In this document: piece after piece, positions 16,915 through 25,878 of the stretch
Layout: each line of letters opens with the position of its first letter
How positions within the stretch are numbered: the stretch's first letter is position 1
From: Chitinophaga polysaccharea
GTDB taxonomy: Bacteria > Bacteroidota > Bacteroidia > Chitinophagales > Chitinophagaceae
Direction: 5' to 3'
NCBI RefSeq assembly: GCF_007829335.1
Contig: NZ_VIWO01000007.1
Coordinates: forward strand, 372,001-436,000
DNA: 64,000 nt
The notes under the pieces: model-generated
The model's database searches: none
What the model saw: only the letters and a program-made list of their open reading frames with translations
Told to the model about the DNA's origin: nothing
Position numbers and translations under genes: made by a program

Positions 16915-17590
16915 GGACGGTATTAGCCACAATAAAATCTTCCATGTCAGTAGCATCTGTAAGCTTAAAATCACCGATACGGGTTCTGCACAAGCTGCTC
17001 AGGTAAGCACCACAGCCGAGCGCGGCGCCATAATCATTGGCTAGTGAGCGTATATACGTACCCGTGCTGCAAACCACCCTGAAGTGTACTTCCGGCAGTT
17101 CAATTTTAGTGATCTCAAACGCGGAAATCGTTAACTTACGGGGTTCCACTTTTACATCCACTCCCTTACGGGCTAACAGGTAAATAGGTTTACCGTTTTG
17201 TTTAATAGCAGAATGGATAGGTGGCAACTGCATAATTTCACCGATAAATGGCTGGGTACCCGCTATGATGGCCCCTTCATCGAGGTAAGCAATATCTTTA
17301 AAATTCTCTGGTTCAGATTCTTTGTCAAAGGTAGGCGTGGTAGCACCTAGCGTAAACGTGCCGGTATATTCCTTTTCCTGCGCCTGGTATTCATTGATTT
17401 TTTTAGTCATTTTTCCGGTACAGCAAATCAGCAGGCCCGTAGCCAGGGGATCCAATGTTCCCGCATGTCCGATCTTAGCTTTGGTGAGGTTCCTGATCTT
17501 ACGTACTACATCAAAGGAAGTCCATGTCAAAGGCTTATTAATCAATATAACCGCTCCTTCCTGGTAATTAACTTTTTCGTTTGTTTGCAT
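16895..17590 (-). CDS. truB: tRNA pseudouridine(55) synthase
   Basis: The protein has 231 residues from the ATG at 17590. An earlier in-frame start exists, but the promoter box at 17595-17602 supports this one. The catalytic motif GHAGTLDPLATGLL places the nucleophile at Asp47. KPLTWTSFDVV near 20 and the C-terminal CSTGTYIRSLANDYG motif are both TruB hallmarks. It makes pseudouridine 55 in the T-loop of tRNAs. Its 3' end overlaps the convergent tamL gene by 20 bp. Confidence 0.95.
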   Translation of the reverse strand: MQTNEKVNYQEGAVILINKPLTWTSFDVVRKIRNLTKAKIGHAGTLDPLATGLLICCTGKMTKKINEYQAQEKEYTGTFTLGATTPTFDKESEPENFKDIAYLDEGAIIAGTQPFIGEIMQLPPIHSAIKQNGKPIYLLARKGVDVKVEPRKLTISAFEITKIELPEVHFRVVCSTGTYIRSLANDYGAALGCGAYLSSLCRTRIGDFKLTDATDMEDFIVANTVPKTDNQ

Positions 17591-17594
17591 GGCG

Positions 17595-17602
17595 CAAAGA
17601 TA
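17595..17602 (-). promoter_or_regulatory. -7 box of truB (TATCTTTG), 4 nt before ATG
   Basis: TATCTTTG on the minus strand matches TAnnTTTG and ends 4 nt before the ATG at 17590, predicting a leaderless mRNA. The -33 position holds CTG rather than TTG (19-nt spacing). Confidence 0.55.
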
Positions 17603-17747
17603 GCTAATCACCATTAGCTTTCAGCCACCTGTAATGCTGTTATAGCCATGTTTTACGACCTCACAGGCTCTTACAAATGATGAAAAGCTAATATCTAAAA
17701 GCAGAAAACTAGTCTCTTTTTACTAAATTCACGGAATTTTCAGATTC

Positions 17748-18545
17748 ATGGCATTAGAACATCACAAAGACGCAACGCTACGGCATCAGCAACAGGTAGA
17801 CAATTCGCGCGACTACGTACTGCCATTCATACAACTGGAGTTTCCACAATTGGAAGGCCTCCGGGTAATGGAGGTAGGATGTGGCGAGGGCGGAGTATTG
17901 ACTCCCTTCCTGGAAAAAGGCTGCCACTGCGTAGGCGTAGACCTCGCACCCGACCGGATAGAATTGGCCAAAAGCTTCCTCCATAAATACCTGGAGGGCG
18001 GACAATTAAAACTAATTGCCAAAAACATCTATGACCTCGATTTCCTGGGAGAATTCCGCCACTCTTTTGATGTAATTATTCTGAAAGATGCCATTGAACA
18101 TATTCCTGACCAGGAAAAAATCATTGGCCACCTGAAACAATTACTCACACCCCGCGGACAAGTGTATTTTGGTTTTCCCCCCTGGTATATGCCCCACGGA
18201 GGACATCAGCAGATTTGCGCTAACAAATTCCTCAGCATGGTGCCTTATATCCACCTGTTGCCAAGACCTCTATATAAAGGAGTGTTAAGGTTATTCGGAG
18301 AAGGAGATGATGTGGTAATAGATCTGATGGATGTAAAATCTACCGGCATTTCCATTGAACGGTTTGAGCGTATTGTAAAACGTCAGCAATACAAAATTAC
18401 ACAACGCAGATTCTACCTGATTAATCCTATTTATAAATACAAATTCGGCGTCAGCGCAAGAGTGCAGTGGAAGCCCATTGCGGCCATTCCTTTCTTCAGG
18501 AATTTTGTCACTACCTGCGTATATTATATGATTAAACCAATATAG
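17748..18545 (+). CDS. Class I SAM-dependent methyltransferase
   Basis: This 265-residue protein has a Rossmann SAM-binding fold: motif I MEVGCGEGG (about 41-49), the acidic residue in VGVDLAP (about 64-70), and motif IV DVIILKDAIEHI (about 105-116). The C-terminal third (YKFGVSARVQWKPIAAIPFF) is basic and hydrophobic. It resembles the Methyltransf_11/23 group; the substrate is unknown. It is followed by a large hairpin terminator shared with aroE. Confidence 0.82.
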   Translation: MALEHHKDATLRHQQQVDNSRDYVLPFIQLEFPQLEGLRVMEVGCGEGGVLTPFLEKGCHCVGVDLAPDRIELAKSFLHKYLEGGQLKLIAKNIYDLDFLGEFRHSFDVIILKDAIEHIPDQEKIIGHLKQLLTPRGQVYFGFPPWYMPHGGHQQICANKFLSMVPYIHLLPRPLYKGVLRLFGEGDDVVIDLMDVKSTGISIERFERIVKRQQYKITQRRFYLINPIYKYKFGVSARVQWKPIAAIPFFRNFVTTCVYYMIKPI

Positions 18546-18558
18546 ACGGGCATTAAGT

Positions 18559-18631
18559 AAAAATGCTATTGTGGAGAAGAACTTAGCGAGTATTTAAAAT
18601 TCGCTTTAATCATTCTCCACAATAGCTTTTT
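18559..18631. terminator. Bidirectional hairpin terminator between methyltransferase and aroE
   Basis: A 14-bp perfect inverted repeat (18565-18578 and 18613-18626) encloses a 34-nt interior with its own weak stem (AGCGA/TCGCT). Outer A5 and T5 runs flank the arms. It lies between convergent genes. Confidence 0.7.
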
Positions 18632-18648
18632 GCTTTAAGCTTTCAGCC

Positions 18649-19383
18649 TTATGCTTTATTCCATATTTCCCAGGATGCCTCCGCCTGTAGTATCAGCATT
18701 TCATGCCCATTTTTAATGGTAGCTCCCTGCGCTGCCCCCTTTTGCAGGAAAGCCGTTTCTGCGGGGTTGTATACCAGGTCGTACAGCAGGTGCCTGGAAC
18801 TAAGGTATTGATAAGGTATTTCGGGGAAGGTATCTACTTTGGGATACATGCCCAGCGGCGTAGTATTCACCATCAGGGTGTGCGCCTCCATGGTAGCCTG
18901 ATCCAGCGCTTCATAGGCAATGGCGCCGTTTTCCGGCCGGCGGCTTACTACGGTATAGGTGATGCCCAGTTGCTCCAGTGCATACATGATAGCCTTAGCG
19001 GCGCCGCCGGTACCCAGCACCAAAGCCCGGGTATGATGTGGCCGCAGCAACGGTTGCAACGATTTCGTAAACCCGATCACGTCGGTATTATATCCTGTTT
19101 TCTTTCCTCCGTTAAAATGAATGCAGTTTACGGCGCCAATACGGGCAGCCGCATCGCTCAGCTCGTCCAGGAAAGGAATCACTACTTCTTTATAGGGAAT
19201 GGTTACATTCAAACCCTGTAGCTGCGGATGCGCTTCCAGCAAGGTGATAAACTCCGTAATGCCGGGTATAGGATAATTTTCATACTGGCAGCCAGTGATG
19301 TTTTCCTTTTCAAACTTCTCCTTAAAAAATCCCTTTGAAAAAGAATGGCTAAGCGGATAGCCAATAAGTCCATACATCTTCAT
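18649..19383 (-). CDS. aroE: Shikimate dehydrogenase
   Basis: This 244-residue protein is slightly short for the family. Substrate-binding motif YPLSHSFSK is near residue 10, the catalytic lysine is K65 in NVTIPYKE, and NTDVIGF near 98 carries the Asp partner. The NADP-binding glycine motif is GTGGAAKAI, and NTTPLGMYP is near 178. It reduces 3-dehydroshikimate to shikimate in aromatic amino-acid synthesis. The start could be Met1 or Met3 of MKMYG. Confidence 0.95.
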   Translation of the reverse strand: MKMYGLIGYPLSHSFSKGFFKEKFEKENITGCQYENYPIPGITEFITLLEAHPQLQGLNVTIPYKEVVIPFLDELSDAAARIGAVNCIHFNGGKKTGYNTDVIGFTKSLQPLLRPHHTRALVLGTGGAAKAIMYALEQLGITYTVVSRRPENGAIAYEALDQATMEAHTLMVNTTPLGMYPKVDTFPEIPYQYLSSRHLLYDLVYNPAETAFLQKGAAQGATIKNGHEMLILQAEASWEIWNKA

Positions 19384-19510
19384 GAAACTATAATTATAAA
19401 TACTACGGACAATACCTTATTATAAGTAGGAAGATCCTGGAGAGCCTGAAATTATTGCGGACAATAATCTTCGTTCCCCAGGATCTTGCTGAATCACTTG
19501 TTATGGCAGG

Positions 19511-20275
19511 TTATTCTCTGTCGAGAAACAGGTTAAACGTATCTCCTCTCAGTCCTACACGCATGGCTTCCAGTGAAATCACCTCATTGGGAGCCAGGTT
19601 ACCGAGGTTGGCATTGCAGCCTACCAGCTCCAGGAAATAGAGCTGTTGTGCTTTCTGCGGTGCTTCCCAGATAATTTTTTCGGCAGGTATCTTGGTCAGG
19701 ATTTCCTGGACCAATCCTTCCCGCACTTCCCCACTACCACGATAAATACCAACGTTGCCACTTTCGCGGGCTTCTGCAATTACATAGGTAGCACCGGCCG
19801 ACAGTTCAGCACTCATCAGTTCAATCCATTTATAAGGGGGGATGATGTGTTCTGCATCTTTTGACCCTACTTCACTCAATACCAGTCCTACTTTCGACAG
19901 CTTTTCAATATACCCGCATTTTTCGGCATGGGGAATAATGATAGAACCGTCTGAAACTTCCATGTAGCTGATACCATAATCTTTCACCACATTGATATAT
20001 TCCTCAAACTGGTTGCGGATTACAAAGGCTTCAAACAGGGTTCCGCCAAAGTATACAGGAATGTTGGCCGATTGATACAATTCAATTTTTGCGCGCAGGT
20101 TGGGCGTAACGAAAGCAGTGCCAAAGCCAAGTTTAAGGATATCGATATGAGGGCCTGCAGCAGATAAAAAATTTCGTGCTTCTTCCAAACTCAGCCCCTT
20201 GTCCATTACCATGGTTAATCCATGCGTACGGGGCTTCTGTGTCCTTTCCGGGATTTGTGTCAGATTAAAATTCAT
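19511..20275 (-). CDS. comA: Phosphosulfolactate synthase (ComA family)
   Basis: This 254-residue TIM-barrel protein shows ComA features: RTHGLTMVMDKGL at the N-terminus, DILKLGFGTAFVT near 50, VYFGGTLFE near 73, and the acidic EVSDGSI and EARESG loops near 105 and 165. ComA adds sulfite to phosphoenolpyruvate to make phosphosulfolactate, the first step to coenzyme M in archaea. In Bacteroidota a plausible use is supply of sulfolactate or cysteate for sulfonolipids. An alpha-oxoamine synthase of the kind that uses cysteate lies 5.6 kb away (25879-27120). Confidence 0.88.
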   Translation of the reverse strand: MNFNLTQIPERTQKPRTHGLTMVMDKGLSLEEARNFLSAAGPHIDILKLGFGTAFVTPNLRAKIELYQSANIPVYFGGTLFEAFVIRNQFEEYINVVKDYGISYMEVSDGSIIIPHAEKCGYIEKLSKVGLVLSEVGSKDAEHIIPPYKWIELMSAELSAGATYVIAEARESGNVGIYRGSGEVREGLVQEILTKIPAEKIIWEAPQKAQQLYFLELVGCNANLGNLAPNEVISLEAMRVGLRGDTFNLFLDRE

Positions 20276-20455
20276 TTGAAATATTTTTATCTTCTTATTG
20301 GTCAGTAAAACACATGCTAATATTCGCCAGGCACTTCGGGATAGCGTAGATGCAATTTTAGTAACCGGAAATACTGTTGACTTTTATTCATGACAATTAA
20401 AAGCCGGCGCAAAAATAAGAAGTATACTTTATTTTATTAAAGTAAATAACATTGG

Positions 20456-21877
20456 TTAACGTTTACGGCGGTATTGTGCGATCAAATCCACCACACTAAC
20501 ATGTTGTAACACAGCAGGATCAAGTTCTACCAACTTTTTCACAATTTTTGGGGCCTGTTGCAGCGCCGTTTCCAGGTGCAGCAATCCTTCTTTGGTTTTC
20601 CCCATGGCTATCAGGATAGCAGCCCGGTAATACATGAATATGGGTTTACGTCCGGCCTTTTCCTCTGCAATAGAGAGTTGTATCAGGGCCTCCTCCATAA
20701 ATCCGGATACATACAAGCCTTTCAGGAGTGTTTGCCAGGTAACAGCACTCTTGGGCCGGGTACGCACTGCGTTCATGAAATGAACCAGGGCATCTTTATT
20801 CTTTCCCAGCTCCAGGTAGCATTCACCCAGGCTCATATTGTATTCAGCGTTGGTTTTATTTATTTTCAAGGCACTCAGCAACGATTTGGCAGCATTGTCC
20901 CAGTTAGACTCCATCATATAAGCCACCGCAATCTTATAATACAGCTTATCATCATTGGGGCTCAGATGCGAGGCTTTCCGGTAATAGTAACGGGCTTGGG
21001 TAAATTTGCGCTGCCGTTCATAACAATGCCCGATGGCCTCATAGATCACGTCTTCCGGCTTCGCTATTTCCAGGTGTTTCTGCAATACCTCGATGGCATC
21101 AGCATACTTACGCAAACGGATATAGGCGTCGCCCATATTGCGATAAGCATAATCAAATTTTTCATCGATCGCCACAGCATACTGGTAAGCGTCGATAGCC
21201 TTCTCATATAGCTTTAATCCCTGGAAAGCCGTACCCAGGTTGAACCAGGCCAGCTGGTTAAAAGGATGTTCGTCTATGATAGCGGTATGTAAACGGATAC
21301 TTTCCTCGTTTCGGCCGGTAAACTCTGTCCAGAAACAAATCTTGTGAAGGGCTTCCTCGTTGTTGGGATCATACTCCAACGCCATTTTCAGGCAATCAAA
21401 CACTTTCTCGAATTCCTCCCAGTCATCATATACATCTGCCAGTTCGAGCAACAACTCTGTTCTGTCATCCCCGGAAAACTGCTCTATCTGTTCTTCCAGC
21501 ACGGCAGCTGCTTTCTGGTGCTGATTTAGCGCCAGGTAAACGTCTGTCTGTAAAATGTATAGATTGATATCAGTGCGGTCCAGTACTTCTGCTTTGTCCA
21601 ATAAATCCAATGCTTCTTTGTACTTCTTGGTTTCTATCAGTAAGTTGGCCTTCTTTAGTAGTAGTGTAGAGGAATAAGGAAACTGTTCGATGGCTATTTC
21701 TGCGGCCTGCAATGCGATCGGCATTTCGTCATGCTCGTCATAATAGTCTATGATCTGCTCAAATGAATCTTCGTCCAAAAAAGAATGAGACTTACCCGCC
21801 CGGAGGTTTTCAAACTGCTGCAACAAGTCTCTCAGATCATCAAAATCCTCGTTTAAAAATGAAAAGTCTTTACTCAT
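20456..21877 (-). CDS. Tetratricopeptide repeat protein
   Basis: This 473-residue protein has no signal peptide. After an acidic N-terminus (SFLNEDFDDLRDLLQQFENL), about ten to twelve consecutive TPR units cover residues 40-450; for example AWFNLGTAFQGLKLYEKAID is followed by YAYRNMGDAYIRLRKYADAI. It is a cytoplasmic scaffold type that is common across Bacteroidota. No enzymatic domain is present. The single-gene unit gives no functional context. Confidence 0.85.
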   Translation of the reverse strand: MSKDFSFLNEDFDDLRDLLQQFENLRAGKSHSFLDEDSFEQIIDYYDEHDEMPIALQAAEIAIEQFPYSSTLLLKKANLLIETKKYKEALDLLDKAEVLDRTDINLYILQTDVYLALNQHQKAAAVLEEQIEQFSGDDRTELLLELADVYDDWEEFEKVFDCLKMALEYDPNNEEALHKICFWTEFTGRNEESIRLHTAIIDEHPFNQLAWFNLGTAFQGLKLYEKAIDAYQYAVAIDEKFDYAYRNMGDAYIRLRKYADAIEVLQKHLEIAKPEDVIYEAIGHCYERQRKFTQARYYYRKASHLSPNDDKLYYKIAVAYMMESNWDNAAKSLLSALKINKTNAEYNMSLGECYLELGKNKDALVHFMNAVRTRPKSAVTWQTLLKGLYVSGFMEEALIQLSIAEEKAGRKPIFMYYRAAILIAMGKTKEGLLHLETALQQAPKIVKKLVELDPAVLQHVSVVDLIAQYRRKR

Positions 21878-22012
21878 TGGTGTAAATATAGTACTTTTAT
21901 CTATGACAAAATATCGAGCAAAAACAAGCTTTTTAAATATTTTTTAACAATTCTTTGTGATTTCTTCGTATCTTGCGTTAAGAATATGTTATCGGATATA
22001 TTCAGAAGTTTG

Positions 22013-22020
22013 TACATTTG
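22013..22020 (+). promoter_or_regulatory. -7 box (TACATTTG) of small secreted protein gene
   Basis: TACATTTG matches TAnnTTTG exactly and ends 7 nt before the ATG at 22028. This fixes that codon as the start and implies a very short or absent leader. Confidence 0.55.
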
Positions 22021-22027
22021 TTATACA

Positions 22028-22447
22028 ATGAAAACGAAAAAATACATATCACGGACTTTTTCGTTGTCTTGCTTGTTAGCAGGCGCGCTGGCGTTCTTTT
22101 CGCTCAGCGTGTTGGCAAACAGTAATTTTTTGCCTTCTGACAATAATAAGGACAAAACGAAAAAAGCAGCAGACAATCAACACTTTGTGTTGAATACTGC
22201 CATGCCTAAAACCAACCTCGGCCTGGACGCAGCTTACCGGTATTCCGGTACCTTCAGCTCAGACTTTAAGTTTACTACTCCCAGCAATAGCAACTACAAT
22301 AGTTTGATCAACTTAAAAGCGGTAACTACCTATACAAGAGGAAATGTTACCTACGTAGTTCCTTCTAATGTGCAGGTACAGTCTCAGCCACCTGGAAATA
22401 TGAATTTTCAGAAGTTGCAGATTATACTGCCACTTAAGAAAGGGTAA
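22028..22447 (+). CDS. Small secreted hypothetical protein
   Basis: The protein has 139 residues from the ATG at 22028; an upstream ATG at 21986 would lie before the promoter box. It has a signal peptide (KYISRTFSLSCLLAGALAFF, cut near VLANS). The mature part is Asn/Ser/Lys-rich with short beta-like segments (YRYSGTFSSDFKFTTPS, NVTYVVPSNVQVQSQ). No family is recognised. It is likely periplasmic or surface-exposed. Confidence 0.65.
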   Translation: MKTKKYISRTFSLSCLLAGALAFFSLSVLANSNFLPSDNNKDKTKKAADNQHFVLNTAMPKTNLGLDAAYRYSGTFSSDFKFTTPSNSNYNSLINLKAVTTYTRGNVTYVVPSNVQVQSQPPGNMNFQKLQIILPLKKG

Positions 22448-22476
22448 TAAATTTTACGTTTCTTCAATTACAATAT

Positions 22477-22518
22477 GGGCCGGTTGAAAAGTTTCACAAC
22501 TTTTTAACCGGCCCTTTT
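22477..22518. terminator. Bidirectional terminator at 22.5 kb
   Basis: A stem of about 16 bp (GGGCCGGTT...AACCGGCCC, arms 22477-22492 and 22499-22514) ends in TTTT, between convergent genes. Confidence 0.85.
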
Positions 22519-22520
22519 CT

Positions 22521-23168
22521 TTACATCTTTTTCAGTTCTTCCTGGCTAACCTCTTTATACCCCGTTTTCGGCACGTCAAAATAAGAAGCGGGAATGGGAT
22601 ATAACTCTATTTTTGTAGCAATAACGCGGGTTTTAGCTCCCGTTTTGGTCACAATCTCAAACTCCAGCGGAATACCCTTCAGGTTTACAAAACGACGGTT
22701 ATATTGCCTGTTTTCGGGTATCAGATCCACGGCATAATATACCTCGAAAGTTTGCCCATCCGGCATAGTTCCTATGGCCCGTCTGCACGCATATCCCGCT
22801 ATCTGCTTGGTTTCAGCCTGGTCTTTAAATTGCACATTCTCATACTGTTTCAGATCCTTTTCATACTGATCTTTACTGGCGCGGATCAGGTATTTGTTAC
22901 CATGCTGGTCTATCAGGGTGGTCATGGTTTCTGTTCGACTGTTGATCAGGTAAGTATAATGAACAATATTGAAGTTCATATCTATCCTGCTCATAGGCCC
23001 GCGCATGTACTGTGTAAAAGTGCTACCCTCCAACATGGCATCCATTTGCAGCTGCTCAGGAGGCAACTCCATTTTATAAACAATCTTAGCATCCGAAACA
23101 GTACGTTGCGCCATCAATGTACCTGAGAGGTACAGGAAAACAACAGTTAATAACAACCGGTATGACAT
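22521..23168 (-). CDS. GLPGLI/DUF4412-like secreted protein
   Basis: This 215-residue protein has a signal peptide (MSYRLLLTVVFLYLSGTLMAQ). The mature protein has the family order: DAKIVYKMELP, a YLINSRTETMTTL segment, KQIAGYACRRAIG, a YYAVDLIPENR segment, then LKGIPLEFEI (the GLPGLI-like position) and a closing FDVPKTGYKEVS. Members are widespread in Bacteroidota and their role is unknown. It is probably periplasmic. The gene stands alone between a terminator and an upstream enoyl-CoA hydratase gene. Confidence 0.75.
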   Translation of the reverse strand: MSYRLLLTVVFLYLSGTLMAQRTVSDAKIVYKMELPPEQLQMDAMLEGSTFTQYMRGPMSRIDMNFNIVHYTYLINSRTETMTTLIDQHGNKYLIRASKDQYEKDLKQYENVQFKDQAETKQIAGYACRRAIGTMPDGQTFEVYYAVDLIPENRQYNRRFVNLKGIPLEFEIVTKTGAKTRVIATKIELYPIPASYFDVPKTGYKEVSQEELKKM

Positions 23169-23217
23169 AGTGTGGTGTGTTTATTCAGTGACAGCTGGCC
23201 ATGGTCTATAAAACCAG

Positions 23218-23997
23218 CTACCAGATAAGCTTTTCCTTATTCAAAAAAGCGGCTATTCCGCGTTTACAATCTTCATGTCCACGGGTAGCAGCGTTCAATT
23301 CTGCTGCATGCAACAGCCCGTCTTGTAATGGTAAGTCCAACACTGTGCCAATCAATTTTTTGGTGACTTTCAGGGAATTGGCAGATGCTTCTGTACATAG
23401 ACTGGCAGCCACTTTGGCCACATGGGCCGCTATTTCACCAGCTGGTATTACCCCTGTAATTAAGCCGTCGGTAGCCGCTTTTTCGGCCGTTACCAACTTC
23501 CCGGTCAATAATAGCTCCCTCGAGCGCCCCTCTCCTATTTTTCTTACCAGGAAAACCGCCACCAATGCAGGAATGAAACCTATTTTCACTTCGGTATATC
23601 CCAGCAGCGCCGATGGTACGGCATAACTCAGGTCGCACAGCGTTACCAGTCCGCAGCCGCCGGCTACGGCATGCCCTTCTACCTGGGCTATCACTATCTT
23701 ATCAAGTTCGTAAATCTCCCGGAATAGCTGCATCAGCTCCCGGGAATCGGTGAGATTTTCATCATAGGTATTTTGCTGCAGTTGCTGCAAATATTCCAGG
23801 TCAGCTCCTGCACAAAAAGCTTCCCCATTTCCCTTCAATACCACCACTTTAACGGCATCATCGGCGGCAGCAACCCGGAATGCCTCCCTAAGCTCCGCTA
23901 CCAGTAAGCCATTCAGCGCATTACGCTTCTCCGGACGATTCAGGGCAATGGTGGCTACCCGGTCACTCACGGTATATTGTAAAAAAGAAAAAGCCAT
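23218..23997 (-). CDS. Enoyl-CoA hydratase/isomerase family protein
   Basis: The protein has 259 residues from the ATG at 23997. It has the crotonase fold with oxyanion-hole motifs AFCAGADLEYL (about 62-72) and EGHAVAGGCGLVTLCDLSYA (about 105-125). The position of the usual first catalytic Glu region reads KIGFIPALVAVFLVRKIG, closer to methylglutaconyl-CoA hydratase or isomerase-like members than to classical fatty-acid hydratases. The acyl-CoA substrate cannot be set from sequence. No other beta-oxidation gene is nearby. Confidence 0.85.
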   Translation of the reverse strand: MAFSFLQYTVSDRVATIALNRPEKRNALNGLLVAELREAFRVAAADDAVKVVVLKGNGEAFCAGADLEYLQQLQQNTYDENLTDSRELMQLFREIYELDKIVIAQVEGHAVAGGCGLVTLCDLSYAVPSALLGYTEVKIGFIPALVAVFLVRKIGEGRSRELLLTGKLVTAEKAATDGLITGVIPAGEIAAHVAKVAASLCTEASANSLKVTKKLIGTVLDLPLQDGLLHAAELNAATRGHEDCKRGIAAFLNKEKLIW

Positions 23998-24048
23998 AAA
24001 CAAAGAATTAAAAATAACCTTGTCTATGGCAATCTAAGCAAAAAAAAT

Positions 24049-25716
24049 TTAATGGGTAATCTCTTGTATTACCTGTCCTACATTACCACTGGGCATCTGT
24101 ATGTGCAACAACGCAGCCAATGTAGGCGTAATATCCGTCATACCTACGGTACGATTGGTTTTACCAGGCTGTATACCCCAACCCATCCATACCAATGGGA
24201 TATGCGCGTCGTAAGGATACCATAAACCATGCGTGGTACCGGTATTACCACCATCGATATAACCGGGCGACAGCACCACTTGTATATCACCGCTGCGTTT
24301 GGTGTTAAAGCCATTGGATAACATGGTACGCATAGGCTCCGGCAAGGTGGTAGTCATCAGGCGATCAATCGCAAAAGCCTTGGCTATGGCCGGCGAACGC
24401 AACAACTGCGCAATAATAAACTGCTTGATTTCTTCTTCGTTTTTATTGCCCCTGGCAATAGCATCATGATTTAGCCAGAACTGGTAATTGTCGGTCGCCT
24501 TTACCGCACCTTCCACCCCAAACCTGCCAGCCACCTGTGTATTCAGGTCTTTCAAGGCTGCCTTATCATCCCAGGTGCCTCCGGGCAGTTTGTTTTCGGC
24601 CATAAAGCCAGGTACATGTGCTACGCCATGGTCGGCAGTAATGAAAAACAGGTACTGGCCTTTGCCCACTTTGGCATCCAGGTAGTTGAATAGAGTAGCC
24701 AGGTCTTGGTCCAGCCGCAAGTACGTATCTTCTATTTCTACGGAATTGGGACCAAACTGGTGACCTACATAATCGGTAGAAGAAAGGCTTACCGCCAGGA
24801 AATCTGTTACATTACCTTTCCCCATATCATATGCTTCGATGGCTTTCTTTGCAAATTCCAGCGTCATCGTATTGCCAAATGGAGAAGCAGCGATGGCGCT
24901 GTTGGCCATATCACCCAAAGCATGGGGGAAAGAAGTGCTAGTGGCATTTTTAAACTTGCCCTCATAAGCTTTTTCATCTGCTGTACTGAGGGTATAGGTA
25001 GATACCGGGTACAAGGTAGTCCACGGCTTATTAAGATATTGCTGCGGGTAGTGCTGGTTATTAAATTCCTGCGCCCAGCCCGGTAATTCATTCATATAGT
25101 AGGTGCTGCTTACCCAGTTGCCGGTACTGGCATCGTACCAGAAAGCCGCATTGGCGCTATGTCCGGCAGGCAAAATAGCCCCACGGTCTTTGATGGCAAC
25201 GCCTACTACTTTGCTCTGGAAGTTGTTGGATACTTTCAGCTCATCGCCGATCGTAGTCACCAGCATGTTACGGGGACTCATTTTCCCTGCAGCAGAGCTG
25301 CTGCCGATGGTATTCACCGTGGTATCTTCCGCACAGTATACTGTACGACCCAGTTCGGGGCTGTACCAGGTATTGCCGATAATACCATGGATGGCCGGAA
25401 CAGAGCCGGTATACACACAAGTATGGCCACATGCGGTAATGGTGGGAGTATAATTAATCAGGGTATTTTCACAGGAGAAACCTTCCCGCAACAACCTTTT
25501 AAATCCTCCTGTTGTGTACCGGTTACTATAGCGGTACAGGTAGTCCCAGCGCATTTGATCTACAACTACACCCACTACCAACCTGGGTTTCTCCGCTTTT
25601 TTGTTGCCGGTGGCGGTGGTCCGATGGTTAAATGGTTTGGGGGAGGTTGCTTTCTGCGCCTGTATAGTCATGATAGGAAACAACAGGGCAGCAGCCAGGA
25701 AATGTGTAAATTTCAT
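24049..25716 (-). CDS. PafA-type alkaline phosphatase
   Basis: This 555-residue protein has a signal peptide (MKFTHFLAAALLFPIMTIQA). Metal-binding VVDQMRWDYL is near residue 51, and the nucleophile Thr is in PTITACGHT near 92-94, matching the PafA/nucleotide-pyrophosphatase subgroup rather than Ser-type PhoA. FITADHGVAHVPG near 365 and DGGNTGTTHGLWYPYD near 490 supply further metal ligands. Such periplasmic monoesterases release phosphate from a broad range of organic phosphates. No PHO-box-like element was recognised. Confidence 0.88.
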   Translation of the reverse strand: MKFTHFLAAALLFPIMTIQAQKATSPKPFNHRTTATGNKKAEKPRLVVGVVVDQMRWDYLYRYSNRYTTGGFKRLLREGFSCENTLINYTPTITACGHTCVYTGSVPAIHGIIGNTWYSPELGRTVYCAEDTTVNTIGSSSAAGKMSPRNMLVTTIGDELKVSNNFQSKVVGVAIKDRGAILPAGHSANAAFWYDASTGNWVSSTYYMNELPGWAQEFNNQHYPQQYLNKPWTTLYPVSTYTLSTADEKAYEGKFKNATSTSFPHALGDMANSAIAASPFGNTMTLEFAKKAIEAYDMGKGNVTDFLAVSLSSTDYVGHQFGPNSVEIEDTYLRLDQDLATLFNYLDAKVGKGQYLFFITADHGVAHVPGFMAENKLPGGTWDDKAALKDLNTQVAGRFGVEGAVKATDNYQFWLNHDAIARGNKNEEEIKQFIIAQLLRSPAIAKAFAIDRLMTTTLPEPMRTMLSNGFNTKRSGDIQVVLSPGYIDGGNTGTTHGLWYPYDAHIPLVWMGWGIQPGKTNRTVGMTDITPTLAALLHIQMPSGNVGQVIQEITH

Positions 25717-25825
25717 CTGATTTTGTGTATTTAAAAGTCACTGTAAAACAATTACATAAGACGGTATTTTCCACATGGAAGGGTACCTCAAATGCGGATC
25801 AAGTTTACAAAAACTATTATTTTAA

Positions 25826-25833
25826 TACCTTTG
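25826..25833 (+). promoter_or_regulatory. -7 box (TACCTTTG) of alpha-oxoamine synthase gene
   Basis: TACCTTTG matches the consensus. TTTA at 25804-25807 is 18 nt upstream, near the -33 position. It predicts a leader of about 40 nt. Confidence 0.55.
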
Positions 25834-25878
25834 TGTCCATTTTAAATGGAATGAATTAACCATTACATAATATATCGT

